Source: Watersipora subatra (taxonomy: Eukaryota > Bryozoa > Gymnolaemata > Cheilostomatida > Watersiporidae). Taken from it: a DNA stretch of 64,000 nt. The stretch covers positions 18,880,182 to 18,944,181 of the forward strand of contig NC_088711.1 in assembly GCF_963576615.1 (NCBI RefSeq). Reading direction: 5' to 3'. The notes under the pieces are model-generated. The model saw only the letters and a program-made list of their open reading frames with translations, did no database searches and was not told where the DNA came from. How positions within the stretch are numbered: the stretch's first letter is position 1; each line of letters starts with the position of its first letter. A program made the translations under genes and the position numbers. Positions 55,410-64,000 of the stretch are shown here, piece after piece.

Positions 55410-55459
55410 TTTTACTAAAAATTTACATTCTTCCTAATATTTTTTTCTATTATATATAT

Positions 55460-57185
55460 TTATCTTCTGTAGAACAGATAACATAGTTGGTAAGGTATCT
55501 GGACAGTGCTAAAGGGGAAGCCACAATGGCAGCTCTAAAATTTGCCAAACAGCTAGTAGCACTCTCGGCATGACTGAAGCGGTACACCAAAGAGCGTGAT
55601 GACAAGAGAATAAACAAACTCTTCATCAATAATCCAATTAGAGTGTATTCCCAGTTCAAAGGTAAACTACGGAGGCCAGTGCCAGATCCTCCCAAATGCA
55701 GCACCTCAAAGTTCTAGAAGAACATCTGGGAGAAAGAGGCTACTCACAACTCTCTTGCAAATTAGCTGAAGGGGCTCAAAGAGAGCCACCAACACGCTGT
55801 GGCTCAGCCAGGACCATGGATATAGTAAAGTATTATATTTATGGCAAAAACTCACCATCAGAGAAGTGGATATCAAGTGCAGAGTGCAGCATATGAAGAA
55901 CTGGGCAACACCAGGCCAAGATATGATTCAAGCCTTCTGGTTGAAGAAATTGAGGTCACTTCACACTAGAATGGCAAAGCAGATGGAATGCCTAATAGAA
56001 GAAGGTGACCACCCGGAATGGCTGACCAAAGGACAAACTGTACTTCTGATAAAAGACTCGAATCAGGGGCCGATTCCCAACAACTATCGACCAATAACGT
56101 GCTTGCCCACCACCTGGAAACTGCTCTCAGGAATAGTTGCTGACAAAGTGGAAGAGCACATGAGTCGCTACATGACCAGTCCTCAGAAAGGAATTGGACG
56201 CAGCATCCGAGGAGCCAAACATCATTTGCTGGTTGATCGGACGGTCTGTAAAGACAGCAGGAGAAAGCATACCAATCTTGCCATGGCTTGGATTGACTAC
56301 AAAAAGGCCTATGACTCAACTCCCCATAGTTGGATACTTGAGTGCCTCAGTATGTACAATGTTCACCCTGCTCTTGTGGCATTGATCAAGGTGTCAACGA
56401 CCAAATGGAAGATGGAACTGGTGGCTAACGGCAAAAAGCTGGCGGGTGTCAAAATAAAGTGAGGCATCTATCAAGGTGACTCCTTATCAATGCTGCTCTT
56501 CTGCATATGCCTAAACCCTCTATGCAATATGCTGGAGAATACTCAATATGGGTACCAGTTTAAGAGTGGCATTAAGATAAACCACCTCTTCTACATGGAT
56601 GAGATCAAGCTGTACGCTTGACAACAAGGAAAAGGACATTGATTCTCTAATACGCCTTACTCAAGCATACAGCAAGAACATCGGAATGACCTTTGGCATT
56701 GAAAAATGTGGAAGGCTAATTCTCAAGGAAGACCATTCTGTGCTCACCGATGGTCTAAAATGCTAAATGGTACCATCAAAAATATAAAAGAAGGGTACAA
56801 GTACGTGGGGATTATGCAAAGCAACATCAACCATGAAACCGAAGTACGTCACAAAGCCATTACCGGTTACAAAAAATGTCAGCTCACTGCCAGGAATCAA
56901 GTCATGGCAATAATTACGCTATGCGCTGCCAGTAATAAGATACCCAGCAAGCATAATAAAGTTTACTGAGAAAGCCATCAAGGAAACAGATATAGCAACT
57001 TGTAAACTGCTGACCATGCATAGGGTGGTCTACCCATAATCCGATACTACTAGATTGTATATCGATAGGAAAGATAGAAGTAGGGGACTCAGAAGTGGAC
57101 AGGAGACAGTGAAAGAGGAAGAACAAAGTATTAAAGCTTATGCAGCCTCCATGGCCACAGATTAATTGTTTGACTTGCACAATAT
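55460..57185 (+). mobile_element. LINE (non-LTR retrotransposon) fragment with reverse transcriptase
   Basis: Reads in order, across stops and frame changes: RINKLFINNPIRVYSQFKGK, NWATPGQDMIQAFWLKKL, PNNYRPITCLPTTWKL, AWIDYKKAYDS (RT motif A), GIYQGDSLSMLLFCI (motif B), FYMDEIKLYA (motif C with Glu for the second Asp), then thumb-like KEGYKYVGIMQSN and IKETDIATCKLLTMH. The longest open piece is about 198 codons at 55,866-56,462. The family matches R2-group-type LINEs whose C terminus carries CCHC and restriction-like endonuclease domains; those are missing here because the copy ends at the TCA/TTA tract. Old and inactive. Confidence 0.88.
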
Positions 57186-57189
57186 CTTT

Positions 57190-57306
57190 CACATCATTAT
57201 TATTATCATTATCATTATTATTATCATTATTATTATCATTATCATTATCATTATTATTATCATTATTATTATCATTATTATTATCATTATTATCATTATT
57301 ATTATC

Positions 57307-57353
<47 letters not shown>

Positions 57354-57534
57354 CATTATTATTATCATTATTATTATCATTATTATTACCATTATTATTA
57401 TCATTATCATTATCATTATTATTATCATTATTATTATCATTATCATTATCATTATTATTATCATTATTATTATCATTATTATTATCATTATTATTACCAT
57501 TATTATTATCATTATCATTATCATTATTATTATC

Positions 57535-57575
<41 letters not shown>

Positions 57576-58205
57576 CATTATTATTATCATTATTATTACC
57601 ATTATTATTATCATTATCATTATCATTATTACTATCATTATTATTATTATTATTATTATCATTATTATTATCATTATTACTATCATTATTATTATTATCA
57701 TTATTATTATCATTATTATTATCATTATTATTATTATTATCATTATTACTATCATTATTATTATCATTATTATTATCATTATTATTATCATTATTATTAT
57801 CATTATTATTATCATTATTATTATCATTATTATTATCATTATCATTATTACTATCATTATTATTATCATTATTATTTTTATTATTATTATTATTATTATC
57901 ATTATTATTATCATTATTATTATCATTATTATTATCATTATTACTACCATTATTATTATCATTATTACTATCATTATTATTATCATTATTATTATCATTA
58001 TTATTATCATTATTATTATCATTATTATTACCATTATTATTATCATTATTATTATCATTATTATTATCATTATTATTATCATTATTATTATCATTATTAT
58101 TATCATTATTATTATCATTATTATTATCATTATTATTACCATTATTATTATCATTACTATTATCATTATTATTATCACTATTATTATCACTATTATTATC
58201 ACTAG
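57190..58205. repeat. 1-kb TCATTATTATTA-type microsatellite
   Basis: Trinucleotide TTA/TCA array, mostly in 12-bp steps with TCATTA, TTACCA and ACTATCA variants. On the minus strand it is AAT with regular GAT, the same composition as the LINE 3' tails at 26,600 and 59,290. Long open frames (Asn/Asp, Ile, Ser/Leu) are artefacts. Confidence 0.97.
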
Positions 58206-59230
58206 AAATTCCCCTGTCATACAGCCCACGACTAAAGTGATATTGGAAAAAAAAGAAAGGGTACTGATGGTTGACAAAATGCAATATTAGCAGTCAAATG
58301 GCACTGCAGTGCAATAGGATAACTGCAATGGTAGCTGTAATGTACTGGGTGTGGGTGTTATTATATACAACAAATAGTAAAAAAGAAAGGAAAAGATTAT
58401 ATGTTTATATCTCTCCCCTGCAATAGGAGAAATACAATATTGGCCAATATTAGAAGTAAAATGCACTGATATTATTAGAATAACCAATATTATTAATATA
58501 GTAATAATATAAAACCAATGCACAGTTTTGTTTACATTTCAAAATGTCATAGCTAACAATATCACGAAGTTGTGATATTTATATAGATTTTTAGAAAATC
58601 TGTATTACGTAGTCATTGTTCTGTAGTCATCCAAACTTATGATTAATTATTGTAATCATCTCATAAGAACCGTTAGAAAAAATATCATTGTCATTTCCTT
58701 TACTTACACTGCGTTGGACATCAGTTAGAATACCAAAGTACTCAGCTACTTTGAAATCGGCAAAAATGAAACGATTTCACTACTCCTATGTTAGTTACAG
58801 AAACCTTCGGCAATTCGACAATGCTATAGACTGGTGAAATGTGCACGTTATTTTTTTCGTGAAATGCGCACGACTTAATCGTTCTATTCTTTGTCGCTCG
58901 GCGTTTTAATTTCCGGTCTTAACTTTAATAAAAGTGAGGCTTAGCAAGTTTTAATAACGATTTTCGGCCAAATAAATCTGACTATTTATGTATAATCCGA
59001 TCAGATGGGTTAGTTTTAGGAATTTGCGGTAACCTTTCAAAGGCTTGGTAACATATTCAAATAGGTTTTTATGCGTTTTGTATCATTATTATATTTAAAC
59101 AACTTTACAGAAAAATAGTTAAATTTGTTGATAAGATTTCGTTACAAGGGTTCGGTGACGGCCGTTGACGGATAATTTTGCGGGAGTTGTGTGCACATGT
59201 GCATTTATCATAAATCTCCCAAACCAATTG
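58206..59230. other. Intergenic DNA, nothing recognised
   Basis: AT-rich sequence after the TCA/TTA tract. A short direct repeat (GAAATGTGCACG / GAAATGCGCACG near 58,840) is the only detail noted. Confidence 0.4.
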
Positions 59231-59249
59231 CTTCGCTCGTGTTTGGTCG

Positions 59250-60235
59250 TGGGATTATCATTATTATTATTATCATTATTATTGTTATAAAAGTTTTTCT
59301 TCACAGTCGTGTGGTGGTAGGTGTCAGGTGACTGGTTTTAGACCATGTTGAGCCCGGGTCTTAACAAAAGGCCAAAGGATCCAACATCTTCCTCAATTCC
59401 TCTAAGGGAGGACCTTCCTCAAAATGTGAGCTGTTCCTAAGATGGCTGTCTTCTGTATAGTCTCAAAAGACATGTTCACTCCCACCTCGGCCAAGTATGC
59501 TATATGCCTCATTGATATTGTTCTGAGTGCACCAATTACTATTGGTATTGATGCACTCGGTATTGGTATTCGGTCTTCACCTTTCAGTTTGTTGATCTCA
59601 AAGCCATGCTCTTTGTATTTACCAATCTTCTCATCTTCCCTCTGTACTACCCTTGTGTCTCTAGGTATTGCTATGTCTATGACCTGACACTGTTTGGTTT
59701 TTTTGTTTATTAGTATCAGGTCTGGTCTTCTAGCATCAATAACCTTGTCTGTCTGCACGTTGAAGTCTCATAGCAGCTTCACTTTCTCATTCTCCAATAC
59801 AGCTTCTGCACGATGGTCGTACCTTTTTTTCTGTAGGGGGCAACTCATGTTTCTTGCATATGCTCCGGTGCATTGCACTTGTCACTTTGTCATGCTGCCT
59901 TCACATTCTGTCTGTGCGATCTTACTGCATTCGCTGACTATGTGGGACACTGTTTAATCTTTCTGCTTGCACAATCTGCATTTTGGATCATTTGTTGACT
60001 TTTCTATCTTGGCCTTCCTATAGTTGGTTCTTAATGCTTGATCCTGGGCAGCACTGATCAGGCTTTCAGTCTCTCATTTGAGACATCCCCTCTTCATCCA
60101 ATGCAATGTCTCCTTTGCAGATTGATCTTCTGTCTGTCTTAGATGTTGTCCGTTCATTGGTTTATCATGCCAGTTTGCTTTTGTTCAGTTTTCTGATGGT
60201 TTCTATACTCTTGTCTTCCATCATCACTGTTAAAA
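59250..60235 (-). mobile_element. LINE fragment: CCHC knuckle, restriction-like endonuclease and 3' UTR
   Basis: Minus strand, from 60,175 down: DKPMNGQHL, then DPKCRLCKQKD with SHIVSEC, a CCHC-type finger; DFNVQTDKVIDARRPDLILI and CQVIDIAIP, the RPD...D core of the restriction-like endonuclease; then IPIVIGALRTISM and KTAILGTAHILRKVLP with stop near 59,402. A 3' UTR and an AAT/GAT tail follow to about 59,250. Stops interrupt the finger region. It is the missing C-terminal part relative to the RT fragment at 55,460, but in the opposite orientation. Confidence 0.85.
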
Positions 60236-60302
60236 TATTATTGTTGTTATTATTACTATTGCTATTACTATCATTATTATTATCTTTATCATTATTATTT
60301 GT
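60232..60302. repeat. ATT/ATC microsatellite
   Basis: Interrupted ATTATT runs at the 5' edge of the minus-strand LINE fragment. Confidence 0.85.
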
Positions 60303-60872
60303 TATTAGTCTTTTAAGTATAATTTAACAATGAAACATACTAGCAGCAACATAAAAGTAATCATAGGAGATGCCAGTGATTTCTTTCATTTATAATTAGA
60401 TAGCTTACAAATGAATGAAGAGACTAGTTTTCAGATATCAATTGGAGCTTTAAGATCAAATAATTTAGCAACATGACCCAAATCATGGCAAAATCGACCT
60501 AAATATGTAGAAATACACCGTATTCACTTAGGCTAACACACGCACATGTGTGCACGAACGATCACACACAAGATCAAAGTGAGTTTTATTAATATAGATA
60601 CATGTACACTAGATACAAATTCTACAGAAATGTTTTTATGCTGACTTTGGCGAGAAAGAAGTCAACCACTTCATATGACTACGACGTGTTAACTGAGTTG
60701 CATAAAATAGCCAAATCAAGTAGTTTGAGGCATCATTAAACCAACAGATGAAAGAAAGTATATAATTGGATAAAAAACATTTATTCACGCATCTCAGCTT
60801 TATTATTGTAATAAAATCCCTTTTGACAATATGCTGGAAAAGATAACTCTCAAATGTTGATTTAATGACCAA
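60303..60872. other. Intergenic DNA, nothing recognised
   Basis: AT-rich sequence; includes an alternating ACACACGCACATGTGTGCAC stretch near 60,535. Confidence 0.4.
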
Positions 60873-61330
60873 TTAAAGATGAACACTTCAAATTTTAAAA
60901 ACTTTTATTAGAAAAAATCAGTATTTTCCTATCATTTGCAATTTTTTTTTATGTTTGAGGTGATTTGACTGCCAGGATGTTCAAAGATTAAAACTGACAA
61001 AACTTGCTCACGACTAAAACAATCAAATCAGATGAAAGCGCGGTTATAGGATGTCTATAATTGCAAAGAGACCAACAGAATAGAGACGCGTAACACTGCA
61101 ACTTGAATGCAGTAGCTGATATAAACCTTTGCACAGCTAGCAACTAGTGATGCCATTTTGCACAGATTTGTTGTCTGAATGTTTTAACTATGATCAAGTT
61201 TTGTTGATTATAATTTTGAAACATTCTTGCAATCTGAGCTTTTCAAACATCACAGACAATTCCAAATGGTAGTAAAATACCAATATTTTTTGATAAAATC
61301 TATTAAACTATTGCAAAATTTCATCTTTAA
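60873..61330. mobile_element. Palindromic MITE, copy 4
   Basis: Both termini are visible: TTAAAGATGAAC on the left and TTTCATCTTTAA on the right. GGTGATTTGACTGCCAGGAT on the left arm is mirrored near 61,210. Non-coding. Confidence 0.85.
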
Positions 61331-61342
61331 GCGGATATGCAA

Positions 61343-62161
61343 ATAGTATTAACTCAACCTATAATAGTATTAACTCAACCTATAATAGTATTAACTCAAC
61401 CTATAATAGTATTAACTCAACCTATAATAGTATTAACTCAACCTATAATAGTATTAACTCAACCTATAATAGTATTAACTCAACCTATAATAGTATTAAC
61501 TCAACCTATAATAGTATTAACTCAACCTATAATAGTATTAACTCAACCTATAATAGTATTAACTCAACCTATAATAGTATTAACTCAACCTATAATAGTA
61601 TTAACTCAACCTATAATAGTATTAACTCAACCTATAATAGTATTAACTCAACCTATAATAGTATTAACTCAACCTATAATAGTATTAACTCAACCTATAA
61701 TAGTATTAACTCAACCTATAATAGTATTAACTCAACCTATAATAGTATTAACTCAACCTATAATAGTATTAACTCAACCTATAATAGTATTAACTCAACC
61801 TATAATAGTATTAACTCAACCTATAATAGTATTAACTCAACCTATAATAGTATTAACTCAACCTATAATAGTATTAACTCAACCTATAATAGTATTAACT
61901 CAACCTATAATAGTATTAACTCAACCTATAATAGTATTAACTCAACCTATAATAGTATTAACTCAACCTATAATAGTATTAACTCAACCTATAATAGTAT
62001 TAACTCAACCTATAATAGTATTAACTCAACCTATAATAGTATTAACTCAACCTATAATAGTATTAACTCAACCTATAATAGTATTAACTCAACCTATAAT
62101 AGTATTAACTCAACCTATAATAGTATTAACTCAACCTATAATAGTATTAACTCAACCTATA
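61343..62161. repeat. 39 identical copies of a 21-bp minisatellite
   Basis: Unit contains GTATTAACTCAACCTATAAT; 819 bp = 39 x 21, with no mismatch seen. In one frame it reads IVLTQPI repeated, with no stop, but no gene context supports translation. It begins 12 bp after the MITE terminus at 61,330. Confidence 0.98.
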
Positions 62162-62656
62162 ATGTTGGCCAAGTGAAAAAATGAGAACTTCAGCTGATTG
62201 AGTCATTAGTTGCTACACATCTGAAAAAATAGCCAAAGACCTTCTATTTTACTGGTATGATAGAGGGTGTAACAAAACCAACCCATCTCCCTGTTTTTCT
62301 TAGCTATATTGTTGATATAATTATGAAGAAAAAAACATGATCAGAGACCAAATATTACTTGCATCTTGCAGTAACAAAAAATATTCTGGTTTCCTAATGT
62401 TCTCTCTGACCTCTTGACCTTTTAACCTTTTGTCCTCAGTGAGTTTTAGTACAGTTTCATAGACTGATGATGTCAGCATAAAACGTGTAAATTAAAATGT
62501 TTGTAGTCAGTGACTACCATTAAAATATTTAAAAGATGTAAGTTTAAATTTTCATATTATTTTCATATGACTTTATTTATTTAATTGTTTATGTTGCTTG
62601 TCTACATCTGTTGACATCCTATCACAGCTGCTATAGTGGGCAATGTTCATTTCTAG
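62162..62656. other. Intergenic DNA, nothing certain
   Basis: AT-rich; CTGATGATGTCAGCATAAAA near 62,464 resembles a hammerhead core but lacks GAAA. Confidence 0.4.
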
Positions 62657-62662
62657 ACAATC

Positions 62663-63093
62663 ACTATGTTTCCATGACCCTCACGACGCGTAAATTTAAG
62701 CTAGTCCGCAAGTTAACTGCATCACGGAAATGACATAAATCTGCAAGCTAGGCGAGATTTGCGGTTTTTAAAACTATCACATCCAACATACTTGCAAATA
62801 ATGGAAACAGCAGATGCAAATGATGCACATTAAAATACCACACCAGCTATTCAATTTTAGACATTTTCAATATTTCCGAGCATCTTTTCTCGATTGAGCT
62901 TTATTGCTAACACGTGCGTCGCTAATTATTAACTTATAGTTTACACTACCTTACCTTTTTTAACAAAGCGCCGAAGTCCATCCGCATCATGCGAATGTCT
63001 ATAGCAACACTTAAAGTAATTTGTACGGTGATGCAACTTGGGCACAACTCCAAATCTGCATGATGTGTGTCATGCGCGTCATGGAAACCTAGT
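62663..63093. mobile_element. Short-TIR MITE (TGTTTCCATGAC)
   Basis: ACTATGTTTCCATGAC on the left and GTCATGGAAACCTAGT on the right form ~16-bp imperfect TIRs around 400 bp of non-coding sequence with CGCAA/GCATGATG words. No transposase. Confidence 0.6.
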
Positions 63094-63274
63094 AGATGAA
63101 CTTGTGCCTTCCTTGCGCATATTTAAGTGTAACTGTTCTATTGTGTGAGCTATCCCTCTAAGAACAAGTATTATGTCAGCCTAACGTACTGCAAGCAGAA
63201 GCTGTACATTTAAAAGAAGCTGTATGTTTTAAAAACATTGCTGCATAAACAATAGCTTGTGACTTTGGCTGAAC

Positions 63275-63676
63275 CATTTGTGACTGTTTGGGACGTTTCA
63301 GGAGTTCTGATTGCCCGCATGTTTCAAGATTGAAATCAAAAAACTTGATCGCGATTTAAAACGCTCAAATCAAGCAAAAATACGATCATGACGTATATAA
63401 TTGCAAAAAGAACAGAGACAGAATAGAGATGCATAATGCAGCAATTTGAATGCAATAGCTGATATCAACTATAGCAATGATAACAATTAGTCATGTCATT
63501 TCACACATATTTTTCTTCTGAGCTATTTTATCGTGATCAAGTTTTATTGATTTTAATCTTGAAACATCCTGACAATAAGATCACCTCAAACATAAAAAAA
63601 AATTGCAAATGATAGAAAACTACTGATACTTTCTGATAAAGTCTGGAATTGTTTTGGGTAAGTTGATTATTAAACA
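63275..63676. mobile_element. Palindromic MITE, copy 5 (left end truncated)
   Basis: GATTGCCCGCATGTTTCAAG on the left arm and TTGAAACATCCTGACAATAA on the right arm; right tip GGGTAAGTTGATTATTAA is diverged. The left outer arm is not recognisable. Confidence 0.75.
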
Positions 63677-64000
63677 AAACAGGCCCTTATAACAACTGAT
63701 ACAGCTGTTTGAAATGCTGTCATATTATAGCTGGTTTACTTGAGACCTCAGTTATTAACTGTAGTTAACTAATCTATGCATAGAAAATGTGTGTTGGAAT
63801 GATAATGATTAGTCTCAGCAGAGCCTTATACCGAGGGTCTGCAACTTTTTCCACTCAAAGAGTCATTTGGACCCGTTTTCCACAGGAAAAAACACAGTGG
63901 GAGCTACAAACCCTTTGATATTTTACTTTAAAAGATATATAAATACTACATGTAAGGTTTTTGTTTAGCTTTTAATGCTTTTATACCACGTTTACAACAT
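63677..64000. other. End of window; possible transposon edge at about 63,830
   Basis: GGGTCTGCAACTTTTTCCAC, then AAAGAGTCATTTGGACCC, resembles ends of non-autonomous hAT-type elements. This is a weak impression; the window ends before another border can be seen. Confidence 0.3.

Larger units (their letters stand above)
55271..55455. repeat. Fold-back with ~73-bp arms containing hammerhead-like sequence
   Basis: GTAAATTTTTAGTAAAAGCG and its inverted copy CGCTTTTACTAAAAATTTAC enclose CAAATTTGTTTCGT/ACGAAACAAATTTG. Each arm holds a degenerate hammerhead (separate entries). The arms extend into ATAATAGAAAAAAATATT on both sides. Confidence 0.88.

Noticed and set aside
56914-58290. Very long open frames of Asn/Asp, poly-Ile and Ser/Leu
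   Set aside because: Pure products of the TCA/TTA microsatellite, open on both strands and in several frames.
61337-62176. 279-codon open frame IVLTQPI repeated
   Set aside because: The 21-bp period is a multiple of three so stops never arise; there is no promoter, splice or flanking coding signal.
62460-62500. CTGATGA core suggesting another hammerhead
   Set aside because: The second core reads TAAAA rather than GAAA and no stem I partner was found.

Overview
The window looks like nuclear DNA of an AT-rich animal genome, probably an invertebrate. The evidence is genes split by GT-AG introns, eukaryotic tRNA-Gln genes with internal Pol III boxes and T-run terminators, tRNA-derived SINE heads, LINEs with a restriction-like endonuclease, inverted-repeat transposons and many mini- and microsatellites. 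The species cannot be named from this sequence alone; a lophotrochozoan is a guess.

Positions 1 to about 22,830 form one tandem array with a monomer of about 512 bp. Each monomer carries one tRNA-Gln gene on the minus strand: 44 tRNA loci in the window, 25 with anticodon CTG, 17 with TTG and 2 switched to TTT (Lys type). Eleven match the array consensus exactly and others are visibly decayed. The array has a second level of order: about 8.2 kb (16 monomers, about 2,435-10,641) is repeated directly after itself as 17 monomers (about 10,642-19,355). The array runs off the left edge and ends in a partial monomer.

From 24.9 to 53.5 kb lie two tandem plus-strand paralogues built from OTU-type (deubiquitinase-like) exons, all joined in phase 1. 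Gene 1 (24,934-37,499) has small N-terminal exons, one OTU exon with the catalytic Cys/His, two decayed OTU exons carrying in-frame stops, and a basic tail. Gene 2 (42,436-53,462) has a first exon with a YVNM motif, three open OTU exons (one with DGNC/HY, two with Ser at the Cys position) and a tail with YxxI/L/V motifs and an RPLPSLP SH3-ligand-like motif. The shared layout suggests a duplicated three-OTU ancestor in which gene 1 later lost two of its domains.

Introns and intergenic DNA are full of repeats. There are five copies of a palindromic MITE, a 1.15-kb long-TIR element, and hammerhead-ribozyme motifs at 38.0, 54.5 and 55.3 kb inside fold-back structures beside AT tracts. There are LINE fragments at 26.5, 42.9, 55.5-57.2 and 59.3-60.2 kb, a 1-kb TCA/TTA tract, a 32-bp self-complementary minisatellite at 43.6-44.4 kb and 39 perfect copies of a 21-bp minisatellite at 61.3-62.2 kb. 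All gene models are read by eye from splice-site and frame consistency and have no transcript support.
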